Positions 7,889-15,152 of a stretch of 19,031 bases of DNA are shown here, in pieces. Origin of the DNA: an uncultured Collinsella sp. (GTDB lineage Bacteria; Actinomycetota; Coriobacteriia; Coriobacteriales; Coriobacteriaceae); assembly GCA_900548565.1 (NCBI GenBank), contig URKV01000022.1, positions 1 through 19,031 of the forward strand, written 5' to 3'. Position 1 is the first letter of the stretch. Each line of letters begins with the position of its first letter. Below the pieces are notes generated by a model that was not told the origin of the DNA, ran no database searches, and saw nothing but the letters and a program-made list of their open reading frames with translations. Made by a program: the position numbers and the translations under genes.

Positions 7889-7958
7889 GAACTTACCGCT
7901 CACACGCGAACCTCGCCCGCTCAACGAGACAAGCGCTAACAGCACGGGCTTAGACAGA

Positions 7959-7995
7959 AAACGGTCGGCCCGCATCCGTTGCGGGCCGACCGTTT
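7959..7995 (-). terminator. Intrinsic terminator of the HTH-aminotransferase gene
   Basis: A 16-bp perfect stem joins AAACGGTCGGCCCGCA (7959-7974) and its complement (7980-7995) around the loop TCCGT. Read on the minus strand the stem is followed by TTTTCTGTC. It begins 21 bases past the stop of the aminotransferase gene at 8017. Confidence 0.88.
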
Positions 7996-8016
7996 CATTA
8001 CAGGCTACCTTTGCCG

Positions 8017-9537
8017 TTACGCCTGGCGGTAATGGTCAAAGAAATCGGCGAGGTCTTCGAGGGACTCTTTGAGTACTTCCATGCGCGGCAGGTACACGAT
8101 ACGGAAGTGGTCGGGCTCAGCCCAGTTGAAGCCGCCGCCACGCGTGATCAGGATCTTCTTCTCGTGCAGCAGGTCAAGGGCGAACTGCTCGTCATCGGTG
8201 ATGTTGAACTTCTTCACATCCATCTTGGGGAAGATGTAGAACGCCGCACGCGGCTTAACCACCGAGATGCCGTCAATCTTGTTGAGCGCCTCATACACAA
8301 AGTTGCGCTGCTCGTAGACACGGCCGCCGGGACGGATGTAGTCGTTAACGGACTGATGGCCACCGAGTGCCGTCTGAACGATCGACTGAGCCGGCACGTT
8401 GGAACACAGACGCATGTTAGAGAGCATGTTGATGCCCATGATGAAGTCGCTCATGCAGCGCTGGTTGCCCGAAAGCACCATCCAGCCAATGCGATAGCCC
8501 GCGATCATGTGCGACTTGGAAAGGCCGCTAAAGGTGACACAGGGCAGATCGGGGGCGAGCGAGGCAATCGAGACGTGCTCGTAGCCGTCCATGCACAGGC
8601 GGTCGTAGATCTCATCGGCAAAGATCATCAGCTGATGCCTGCGTGCAATCTCGACGATGCCCTCGAGCACCTCGCGCGGATAGACAGAACCCGTGGGGTT
8701 GTTGGGGTTGATGATGACGAGGGCTTTGGTCGCGCTCGTGATCTTGGACTCCATATCCTCCAGGTCGGGATACCAATCCGCCTGCTCATCGCACAGATAA
8801 TGTACGGGATGACCGCCAGCAAGGGTTGCGCACGCCGTCCAGAGCGGATAGTCGGGGCTGGGGATCAGAATCTCGTCGCCATTGTCGAGCAGCGCGTTCA
8901 TCGAAAGCTGAATGAGCTCGGACACACCGTTGCCCGTGTAGATATGCTCCATCTGAACGTTGGGCAGGCCCTTGATCTGCGAATACTGCATGATCGCCTT
9001 GCGCGCGGAGAACAGGCCACGCGAGTTGGAATAGCCTTCGCAGTCGGGCAGCTGCTGGCGCATGTCCTTGATGACCTCATCGGGCGTGCGGAAACCGAAG
9101 GGCGCCGGGTTGCCGATATTGAGCTTGAGGATGCGCTCGCCTTCGTCCTCCATACGGGCAGCCTCGTCGACGACGGGGCCGCGCACGTCATACAGGACGT
9201 TCTCAAGTTTGGTGGATTTAGAAAAAGTACGCATGGTGGCACTCCTTGCAATTTGAGCTGAGGGATGGGGTTCAGGCTTGGAAACGTTGCGGGGCGATGA
9301 TGTCTCGCCTTGATCGGCGTCACCGGCGAGCAGCCAGGTAACATCGACCTCCAAAATGCGGGCGAGCAGCTCTGCCACATCGCGCCGCGGAATCGTCTTG
9401 CCGCTCACATATTGGCTCATCTGACTCTTGCCGAGTTTTTTGCCGAGCATCTCCGATGCGCGGATTACGTCCGACTGGCGAACATCGCGATCGGACATAG
9501 TCCGTCGCAGGCGATCGCTAAACGTCTCTTGGGCCAC
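8017..9537 (-). CDS. alaA: XRE-type HTH domain fused to AlaA-like aminotransferase
   Basis: A 506-residue fusion. The start is placed at GTG 9537, which has AAGGAGG five bases upstream; an in-frame ATG at 9588 lies inside the operator array and has no ribosome site. Residues about 5-72 form a Cro/C1-type helix-turn-helix domain (KSQMSQYVSGKTIPRR at 37-52 in the recognition region), followed by a polar linker to about 101. From Met102 on it closely matches E. coli AlaA (KLENVLYDVRGPV, LKLNIGNPAPFGF), a PLP-dependent glutamate-pyruvate transaminase. PLP Lys341 lies in SGLSKSHM; NPNNPTG (277-283) and DEIYD (308-312) are also present. A ribosome site inside the gene may start a plain 405-residue enzyme at 9234. 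The DNA-binding half probably regulates its own promoter through the upstream TTCAATTT repeats and may sense PLP, amino or keto acid state. Unlike MocR proteins, the HTH is not GntR-type. Confidence 0.92.
   Translation of the reverse strand: MAQETFSDRLRRTMSDRDVRQSDVIRASEMLGKKLGKSQMSQYVSGKTIPRRDVAELLARILEVDVTWLLAGDADQGETSSPRNVSKPEPHPSAQIARSATMRTFSKSTKLENVLYDVRGPVVDEAARMEDEGERILKLNIGNPAPFGFRTPDEVIKDMRQQLPDCEGYSNSRGLFSARKAIMQYSQIKGLPNVQMEHIYTGNGVSELIQLSMNALLDNGDEILIPSPDYPLWTACATLAGGHPVHYLCDEQADWYPDLEDMESKITSATKALVIINPNNPTGSVYPREVLEGIVEIARRHQLMIFADEIYDRLCMDGYEHVSIASLAPDLPCVTFSGLSKSHMIAGYRIGWMVLSGNQRCMSDFIMGINMLSNMRLCSNVPAQSIVQTALGGHQSVNDYIRPGGRVYEQRNFVYEALNKIDGISVVKPRAAFYIFPKMDVKKFNITDDEQFALDLLHEKKILITRGGGFNWAEPDHFRIVYLPRMEVLKESLEDLADFFDHYRQA
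9232..9247 (-). promoter_or_regulatory. Internal ribosome binding site and second start codon within the alaA fusion
   Basis: On the minus strand AAGGAG (9247-9242) stands seven bases before the in-frame ATG (9234-9232, codon 102 of the fusion). Translation from here gives 405 residues, the same length as E. coli AlaA, starting MRTFSKSTKLENV against MSPIEKSSKLENV as I recall it. The position at the domain border argues for a real second start. Confidence 0.65.
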
Positions 9538-9555
9538 AGGAACCTCCTTGCTGGC

Positions 9556-9640
9556 AAAGTTCAATTTACAGAACACGAATTGAACCAAGGTTCAATTTAG
9601 CAAGCAGTATAGCGCCGTACCTCATTCGAAAGTTCAATTT
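9556..9640. promoter_or_regulatory. Operator array of TTCAATTT repeats upstream of alaA fusion
   Basis: TTCAATTT occurs at 9560-9567, 9591-9598 and 9633-9640. The middle copy is half of a perfect palindrome: AATTGAACC (9578-9586), AA, GGTTCAATT (9589-9597). The outer copies share the longer AAAGTTCAATTT. Same-strand copies are 31 and 42 bases apart, close to three and four helical turns, so bound dimers would lie on one face. A -10-like TATACT (minus strand, 9611-9606) sits just upstream of the palindrome, so the palindrome would cover the start site and block transcription. The natural ligand is the protein's own XRE domain; this is inference. Confidence 0.7.
9606..9611 (-). promoter_or_regulatory. 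Candidate -10 element of the alaA fusion
   Basis: TATACT on the minus strand matches TATAAT in five of six bases and would start transcription near 9599, about 62 bases before the GTG start. A TTGAAC that could be the -35 lies 20 bases upstream, longer than ideal, and is itself part of the 9633 repeat. This fits a promoter whose -35 overlaps an operator. Confidence 0.4.
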
Positions 9641-9699
9641 CATAAGAAAACGTACCGAACTCCGAGATTTGCCCAAAGCGGACAATGACGTGCACACGT

Positions 9700-10557
9700 T
9701 TAGAGGTATTCAAGGAATCGAGCGGCGGCAAGCGAAACGTCAGCGGTGCGATATATCGCATTGATCTGCCGATGGGGATGCCCCTCGAGCGGACGCACGG
9801 CAACATCGAACTGACAGCGGCGCAGGATGAGCGCGGGAAGAATGCTCACACCCAAGCCGTCCTCGACCATGGCCATAATCGCATAGTCATCCCAAGTCGA
9901 CAGTTTTGAGCGCACTGTCAGTCCCGCCCGACGAAACAGCGGCGTAATCTCGTCATCGGTGCCGCGTTCTAGCAGAATAAACTGCTCGTTGGCCAAATCG
10001 GAAAGAGAGACGGCCTCCGCCGTGGCAAGCAAAGAGTCTGCCGGCACTACCGCCATCAACTCGTCGCGCACCAAAGACCGCGATGTCATGCCGTTTTCTC
10101 GTGGCTCATGCGGGATAAAGCCCAGATCGCAGCGGCCCTCTGACACCCATTGTTCAATCTCTGAGTAATCACCCATCAGCAACTCATAATCGACGTCCGG
10201 GTGATCGGCGCGAAAGCGCGCAATCACCGGCGGCAGCACGTGGGTCGCCACACTCGAAAACGTACCGATGCAGATTTTGCCGCGCATGAGCCCACGCATC
10301 TCGTCCACGTGTCGCTGCAAACGAACAAATTCCTCGCATAACGCCTCGACCGCCGGCATAACTTGCCGCCCATCGGCAGAAAGAGCAACACCCTCACGAC
10401 TGCGGTCGAGCACCTTAAAGCCCCAATCGGTCTCAAGATCGGCCACCATGCGACTCACGCCCGACTGCGAATAGCTCAGCCGCTCGGCAGCACGCGTAAA
10501 ACTGCCGGCGCGCACGGTCTCGAGCAGCACCTGCATCTTTTGAATATTCGTTTCCAC
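9700..10557 (-). CDS. LysR-family transcriptional regulator, divergent from EamA exporter
   Basis: A 285-residue protein. The start is placed at GTG 10557, preceded by GGAGGGG; an in-frame ATG at 10578 would put that ribosome site inside the coding region. The winged helix-turn-helix spans about residues 1-60, with GSFTRAAERLSYSQSGVSR (18-36) in the recognition helix region. The substrate-binding-like effector domain covers about 85-285. LysR proteins most often control the divergent gene, here the EamA-family transporter at 10676, only 118 bases away. A TGA-N7-TCA dyad at 10577-10591 near its own start site suggests self-regulation. The effector is unknown. The next gene on this strand, the alaA fusion, has its own promoter region 162 bases downstream. 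Confidence 0.92.
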   Translation of the reverse strand: METNIQKMQVLLETVRAGSFTRAAERLSYSQSGVSRMVADLETDWGFKVLDRSREGVALSADGRQVMPAVEALCEEFVRLQRHVDEMRGLMRGKICIGTFSSVATHVLPPVIARFRADHPDVDYELLMGDYSEIEQWVSEGRCDLGFIPHEPRENGMTSRSLVRDELMAVVPADSLLATAEAVSLSDLANEQFILLERGTDDEITPLFRRAGLTVRSKLSTWDDYAIMAMVEDGLGVSILPALILRRCQFDVAVRPLEGHPHRQINAIYRTADVSLAAARFLEYL

Positions 10558-10575
10558 GGCACCCCTCCACCTTTG

Positions 10576-10608
10576 CATGAGTTTTTGTCATGTTATCTAT
10601 GCATTATA
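10576..10608 (-). promoter_or_regulatory. LysR gene -10 element and overlapping LysR-box dyad
   Basis: On the minus strand a perfect TATAAT (10608-10603) predicts a start near 10596; no good -35 is seen at 16-18 bases. Just downstream CATGA (10576-10580), a seven-base spacer and TCATG (10588-10592) form a dyad whose core fits T-N11-A. Its place across the start site suits autorepression, while the same bound complex could act on the divergent EamA gene. Confidence 0.45.
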
Positions 10609-10675
10609 TTCGCTTTTCTTCTAAAGCCAGTTCACCCATAGTGAAGATGCTCGGATATAGAGGGGACGAAAGCGC

Positions 10676-11587
10676 ATGGACAACGGACTGTTTACGTACT
10701 TAGCAGCATTGCTATTGTTTGGCTCCAACGGCATCATCGCCGCTGCCATCGCGCTGCCGAGCTCCGATATCGTGCTACTACGCACGTTTTTGGGCGCGCT
10801 CTCGCTTGTCACCATCCTCGCCATCACCCAAAGCCATAAGTTGCAGGCGCCATCTCGCCCCCGCGAAGCCGCAGCCCTCCTCCTCTCGGGAGCCGCGCTG
10901 GGCGCCAGCTGGATTTTTCTGTTCCGCGCCTACCAGACGATCGGCGTCGGCGTATCCTCGCTGCTGTACTACTGCGGCCCCATCATTGTCATGGCGCTCT
11001 CCCCGCTCATCTTTGGCGAAAAGCTGACCGGCGGCAAAATCGCCGGCTTTATCGCCGTTGCTTGCGGTGCTTTTCTCATTGCAGCACAAGGTCTAGGCGG
11101 CAATATGCCCATTGCGGGTATCGCCTGCGGTATCGCCTCGGCATTTTGCTATGCGCTGATGGTCATCGCTAGCAAGGGTGCGCCACACATCGAAGGCCTC
11201 GAGAACTCCACGCTCCAGGTGAGCGCCGCCTTTGTGACCGCGCTGGTCCTCACGCTCATCACGCAGGGCGCTCCCTCATTCCTGTCCGCCGGCGTCGCCG
11301 CCAGTATTGATTGGCGCGCCGTCATCATGCTCGGCGTCGTCAACACCGGCATCGGTTGCCTGCTCTACTTTAGTGCCGTCGCCAAGCTGCCCGTCCAGAC
11401 CGTCGCGGTCGTCGGCTACCTCGAGCCGCTTTCGGCCGTCGTGTTCTCGGCCGTCCTTTTGGGCGAAGCCATAACACCGGTCCGTCTGATGGGTGCCGCG
11501 CTTATCATCGGCGGCGCGATTTTTTGCGAACTCGCCGGCAAACGCGCAAGCGCCAAGGCTGGCATAGCCCAGACAGCACGTGCTTAA
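10676..11587 (+). CDS. EamA-family (drug/metabolite superfamily) transporter
   Basis: A 303-residue inner-membrane protein with about ten hydrophobic helices in two five-helix EamA repeats (about residues 5-135 and 150-285), the usual size of this family. Start at ATG 10676 with GAGGGG about ten bases upstream. Recognisable pieces are FGSNGIIAAAIALPSSDIVLLRTFLGA in the first repeat and the typical VGYLEPLSAVVFSAVLLGE near the end of the second, where members of the superfamily carry a conserved E-P-hydrophobic signature. The family mostly exports amino acids or other metabolites; the substrate cannot be read from sequence. It is divergent from a LysR regulator that probably controls it. The short C-terminal tail is basic and alanine-rich. 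Confidence 0.93.
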   Translation: MDNGLFTYLAALLLFGSNGIIAAAIALPSSDIVLLRTFLGALSLVTILAITQSHKLQAPSRPREAAALLLSGAALGASWIFLFRAYQTIGVGVSSLLYYCGPIIVMALSPLIFGEKLTGGKIAGFIAVACGAFLIAAQGLGGNMPIAGIACGIASAFCYALMVIASKGAPHIEGLENSTLQVSAAFVTALVLTLITQGAPSFLSAGVAASIDWRAVIMLGVVNTGIGCLLYFSAVAKLPVQTVAVVGYLEPLSAVVFSAVLLGEAITPVRLMGAALIIGGAIFCELAGKRASAKAGIAQTARA

Positions 11588-11621
11588 AAGCCCCTGTTTT
11601 GAAATGCTACCTACGTACGTA

Positions 11622-11645
11622 AATAATCCCCAGCTGGGGATTATT
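11622..11645. repeat. Perfect 24-bp palindrome between EamA and kup genes
   Basis: AATAATCCCC (11622-11631), AGCT, GGGGATTATT (11636-11645) is a perfect dyad that can fold as a ten-pair hairpin. It directly adjoins a second palindrome, TACGTACGTA (11612-11621). It lies 34 bases after the EamA stop and 100 bases before kup. It has no clean U-run (GTCTAAAAC follows), so it may be a weak terminator of the EamA transcript or an operator for kup. Confidence 0.6.
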
Positions 11646-11744
11646 GTCTAAAACACCCCGATGTGCCAAACTGCTCTTATATGTATAAAGATGGCATAAA
11701 GGTCTACTGCCCTTGGCAGAGACCAGATGTCTAAGGGAGTCCAC

Positions 11745-13976
11745 GTGGCACACACCAAACTGGAGGCAAACCTCCAAGGCCAGCATGGGCAGGGCGGGCA
11801 CGGAGCCATCCCCCTCTCCGCTGGCATGCTGCTCGTAACGCTCGGCGTCGTCTATGGCGACATCGGCACGAGCCCCATGTACACCATGAAATCAATCGTC
11901 GCCAACAACGGCGGCATCGGTACCGTCAGCGAGGACATGATCCTGGGCGCGCTTTCGCTCGTCATCTGGACCATGACGCTCGTGACCACGGTCAAGTACG
12001 TGGTAATCGCCATGAAGGCCGACAACCACAACGAAGGCGGCATCTTCGCCCTGTTCAGTCTCGTGCGCAAGGTGGCGCCATGGCTGATTCTCCCCGCCAT
12101 GATCGGCGGCGCGGCGCTGCTTGCCGACGGCATCCTCACCCCCGCGGTCACGGTCACCACAGCCATTGAGGGCCTGCGTACCATCGAGTGGGGCCACGCA
12201 CTATTGGGTGACGGTCAGACCAATGTGATCATCATCACCATCATCATTATCTGCGGTCTGTTTGCCATGCAGCGCGCCGGCACCTCGTCAATCGGCAAGC
12301 TCTTCGGCCCGCTCATGACGCTATGGTTCCTGTTCCTGGCAGGCGCCGGTCTGTTCAACATGCTCGGCAACCTGTCCATCTTGCGCGCGCTCAACCCCAT
12401 CCGCGGCATTATGTTCCTGTTCTCGCCCATCAACCACTCGGGCATCATGGTGCTCGGCTTCGTCTTCCTGTCGACGACCGGCGCCGAGGCACTCTATTCG
12501 GACATGGGTCACGTGGGCAAGGCTAACATTTACGCATCCTGGCCGTTCGTAAAGGCGGCCCTCATCCTTAACTATCTGGGTCAGGGCGCTTGGCTGCTCG
12601 CCAATAACTCCAACCCCCAGATGCTCGCGATGGATATCGTCAACCCGTTCTATATGATGCTCCCCGAGCCCCTGCGCCCCTTTGCCATCGTGCTTTCGGC
12701 CGTGGCGGCCATCATCGCCTCGCAGGCGCTCATCACCGGCTCGTTCTCGCTGGTATCCGAGGCAACGCGCCTCAACCTTATGCCGCATCTGCGCATCCAC
12801 TACCCCAGCGACACCAAGGGTCAGCTCTATATTCCGCTCGTCAACAACATCATGTGGGTCGGCTGCATCTTCATCGTGCTGCTGTTCCAAAACTCCGAGC
12901 GCATGGAGAGCGCCTACGGCCTCGCCATTACCGTGACCATGCTCATGACCACGACGCTGCTGACGAGCTATATCGCCGGCATTCTCAAGCACAAGCTGGG
13001 CGCCTGCGTCTTCGCCCTGCTCTTCGGTGCCATTGAGCTGTGCTTCTTCGCCTCGTGCCTCACCATGTTCTTTGACGGCGGCTACGTCATGATCTTCCTG
13101 GCCGCACTGCTGTTTGGCCTTATGTACGTGTGGCGCCGCGGCACCGCCATCGAGCGCACGCAGACGATTTTGCTGCCCGTCTCCAAGTACATCGACCAGC
13201 TCAACCGCCTGCGCAACGACGAGACCTATCCCGTGCTCGCCGACAATCTGGTATTTCTCACCAACAGCCCCGACCCGCTCACGCTCGACCGCGACGTGCT
13301 CTATTCCATCTTGGACAAGCATCCCAAGCGCGCCAAGGCATATTGGTTCATCAACGTACACGTTACCGACGAGCCCTATACGCACGAGTATTCCGTTGAG
13401 ACCTTTGGCACAGACTTCCTGTTCCGCGTGCGCTTGGACCTGGGCTTTAAGGTCAATCAGCGCATCAACGCCTACCTGCGCCAGATCGTTGGCGACCTGA
13501 TGGCCTCGGGTGAGTTGCCGCCGCAGCACCACACCTACTCCATCTACGAGACGCGCGGCAACGTGGGCGACTTCCGTTTTTGCATGCTGCGCAAGATGCT
13601 TGCCCCCGAAACGGACATCAACCGCAATGACCACCGCGTGATGGCCATCAAGTACGCCGTCCGCCGCGCTTGCGGAAGCCCGGCGCGCTGGTACGGTCTC
13701 GAGAACTCTGCCATCATCATCGAGTACGTGCCGCTGTTTGCCCGCATGCGCCCGGCCGTTAAGCTCGTGCGCACCCAGGTGCCGCTCGAGGTTCAGATTG
13801 AAGAGGCCGAGGAAATGGAAGTCGACATCTTCTCGGACGACTTGGTCAACGGCAACGAGGCCGGTAGGGACATGAACGTCGATCCCACCGAGCTGCTCGA
13901 GAGCGTCGCCGATACGCCCGAACAGCAACTGCTCGACGGCCTCGAAAGTGAACAACTCAACGACGCCAACTTCTAG
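11745..13976 (+). CDS. kup: Kup-family potassium uptake protein
   Basis: A 743-residue KUP/HAK/KT potassium-proton symporter of the cytoplasmic membrane. I place the start at GTG 11745 because AAGGGAG lies five bases before it; an in-frame ATG at 11727 has no ribosome site. The hallmark GVVYGDIGTSPMYTMKSI begins at about residue 34. Twelve hydrophobic segments follow to about residue 460, with family sequences such as TTGAEALYSDMGHVG. The soluble C-terminal domain runs from about 465, and the last 60 residues (about 680-743) form a very acidic tail, making it longer than E. coli Kup (622). I find no recognisable c-di-AMP riboswitch in the 157-base leader region, though potassium genes often have one. 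Followed by a clear terminator. Confidence 0.96.
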   Translation: MAHTKLEANLQGQHGQGGHGAIPLSAGMLLVTLGVVYGDIGTSPMYTMKSIVANNGGIGTVSEDMILGALSLVIWTMTLVTTVKYVVIAMKADNHNEGGIFALFSLVRKVAPWLILPAMIGGAALLADGILTPAVTVTTAIEGLRTIEWGHALLGDGQTNVIIITIIIICGLFAMQRAGTSSIGKLFGPLMTLWFLFLAGAGLFNMLGNLSILRALNPIRGIMFLFSPINHSGIMVLGFVFLSTTGAEALYSDMGHVGKANIYASWPFVKAALILNYLGQGAWLLANNSNPQMLAMDIVNPFYMMLPEPLRPFAIVLSAVAAIIASQALITGSFSLVSEATRLNLMPHLRIHYPSDTKGQLYIPLVNNIMWVGCIFIVLLFQNSERMESAYGLAITVTMLMTTTLLTSYIAGILKHKLGACVFALLFGAIELCFFASCLTMFFDGGYVMIFLAALLFGLMYVWRRGTAIERTQTILLPVSKYIDQLNRLRNDETYPVLADNLVFLTNSPDPLTLDRDVLYSILDKHPKRAKAYWFINVHVTDEPYTHEYSVETFGTDFLFRVRLDLGFKVNQRINAYLRQIVGDLMASGELPPQHHTYSIYETRGNVGDFRFCMLRKMLAPETDINRNDHRVMAIKYAVRRACGSPARWYGLENSAIIIEYVPLFARMRPAVKLVRTQVPLEVQIEEAEEMEVDIFSDDLVNGNEAGRDMNVDPTELLESVADTPEQQLLDGLESEQLNDANF

Positions 13977-13998
13977 CGACGTCACAAATCAACGAAAG

Positions 13999-14034
13999 CG
14001 GCCCTGCACCTCACGGGAGATGCAGGGCCGTTTT
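13999..14034 (+). terminator. Intrinsic terminator of kup
   Basis: CGGCCCTGCA (13999-14008) pairs with TGCAGGGCCG (14021-14030). A C/A mismatch and an inner CTC/GAG with loop ACGG extend the stem, and TTTT follows. It also lies 22 bases past the stop of the minus-strand bile salt hydrolase gene and may serve it in reverse, with a poorer U-run (CTTTCGTT). Confidence 0.9.
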
Positions 14035-14055
14035 GCATTGCGGTAAAGCTATCGG

Positions 14056-15021
14056 CTACGAACGGCGCGGCTCGGGAACCACGAGCCTATCGGGGCTCGC
14101 GCCCTCGGCATCCATCAGGCTCACGTAGCGAATCGACGGATCCCCATACATCGCGTAGTAATAATTGCCCGTGCGCGCGCTAAAGCATCCGGTGTAGATA
14201 GTCTTCTCGAACTTGCCATCGCCCATCCTGGACGCTCCCTCGATCATCACCACGCCCTCGAGCGAGCGGAACATGCGAACGACGTTTTCGGTCTCGCTCT
14301 CCTTTTGCGGGTAATTGGCATTGAGGTACGCCGCCTTTACAAAACGGCTCGGCGAATAGCAATCGCCCGGAATGCCGCGCATGCCGGCACCGGCTCCATA
14401 GGGCTTGAGCTCGGCGCCACGCCATGTCGCCGTCTGCGGAAAATCGCTTGTGGCGGTGATATAGGTGCGCAGGTTTTCCATGTGCCACGGGAAGGTCGGC
14501 TGGTTGGCAAGGGTGTCGACCAGATCGTCGTATACATGCAGGCCGTCAGCCATCATCTCGACCACGATGCTGCGCTGGCTGTCGCCGATAATCCAATGGA
14601 GCAGCGACACGCCCAGCCCCTCTCCGGCAGATTTGGCGACAATCACCGTGTCGCGCAGCGCGGCCTCGACCTCATCGACCGTCGAGAACGTCGCTGCCAC
14701 CCACAGGGGAAACTCATAGGCCGCGATATTGGTCTTGCCATCAACCGGGCCCTCAGCATACTCGGCATAGCCGGGAAAGTTGAGTCCTGCCACAGCCAGA
14801 CCTGCATCGTTACCGCAGTCGAAGAACATAGGGTAGTTCTTGTAATCGATGCACATACCGATCACCGCGTGTGCCGCCGTCGCGTCGTCGATAAACGAAT
14901 ACGGAATGTGAAACCCGCGTGGCATCACGCGAACCTGTTGGCCGTAGTCAAAACTCCAGTCGAGGTTGCGGCCCAGATACATGTTGCCGGAATTATCGGT
15001 AAATCGAATGCTCGTACACAT
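14056..15021 (-). CDS. bsh: Bile salt hydrolase / choloylglycine hydrolase (Ntn hydrolase)
   Basis: A 321-residue cytoplasmic enzyme that splits the amide bond of glycine- or taurine-conjugated bile acids. The start is ATG 15021, with AGGAGG four bases upstream, because the Met must be removed to expose the nucleophile Cys2 (MCTSIRF); the frame is open to 15084 but that would bury the cysteine. The full catalytic set is present: Cys2, Arg18 and Asp21 (GRNLDW), Asn81 (GLNFPGY), Asn173 (ANQPTF) and Arg226 (SPSRF), each within two residues of the usual numbering. The GAGMRGIPGDCYSPSRF segment favours bile salt hydrolase over penicillin V acylase. Amino-acid conjugate preference cannot be read reliably. 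The deformylase-like gene upstream ends in a terminator, so the two are probably separate transcripts. Fits a gut inhabitant. Confidence 0.95.
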   Translation of the reverse strand: MCTSIRFTDNSGNMYLGRNLDWSFDYGQQVRVMPRGFHIPYSFIDDATAAHAVIGMCIDYKNYPMFFDCGNDAGLAVAGLNFPGYAEYAEGPVDGKTNIAAYEFPLWVAATFSTVDEVEAALRDTVIVAKSAGEGLGVSLLHWIIGDSQRSIVVEMMADGLHVYDDLVDTLANQPTFPWHMENLRTYITATSDFPQTATWRGAELKPYGAGAGMRGIPGDCYSPSRFVKAAYLNANYPQKESETENVVRMFRSLEGVVMIEGASRMGDGKFEKTIYTGCFSARTGNYYYAMYGDPSIRYVSLMDAEGASPDRLVVPEPRRS

Positions 15022-15089
15022 AGCGCCTCCTAGCTTTTCGTTCTTGCTAAGTTCATTGTCACCAAACAAAAAGGCGCTAAACACAAAAG

Positions 15090-15119
15090 CCCGGACATGA
15101 CAACAATGTCACGCCCGGG
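15090..15119 (-). terminator. Intrinsic terminator of the deformylase-like gene
   Basis: CCCGG (15090-15094) pairs with CCGGG (15115-15119), and TGACA (15098-15102) with TGTCA (15107-15111), across a 3x3 internal loop and an ACAA hairpin loop. On the minus strand the hairpin is followed by CTTTTGTGTTT. It sits between the deformylase-like gene (stop at 15153) and the bile salt hydrolase. Confidence 0.7.
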
Positions 15120-15152
15120 ACAAAAGCAACGAAGTGCGGTGTTGTGGTCACC

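Noticed and set aside
8011..9261. 416-codon plus-strand frame over the aminotransferase
   Set aside because: Antisense shadow; the minus strand is a clear AlaA, and the plus frame runs through the terminator-proximal region without a start signal.
12321..13985. 554-codon open frame antisense to kup
   Set aside because: It is the mirror of a GC-rich gene with strong third-position bias. Its protein is full of His, Gln, Gly and Asp without family similarity, while the sense strand encodes an unmistakable Kup.
15022..15084. Longer bile salt hydrolase starting at 15084
   Set aside because: The nucleophilic cysteine must follow the initiator Met; AGGAGG precedes the ATG at 15021.
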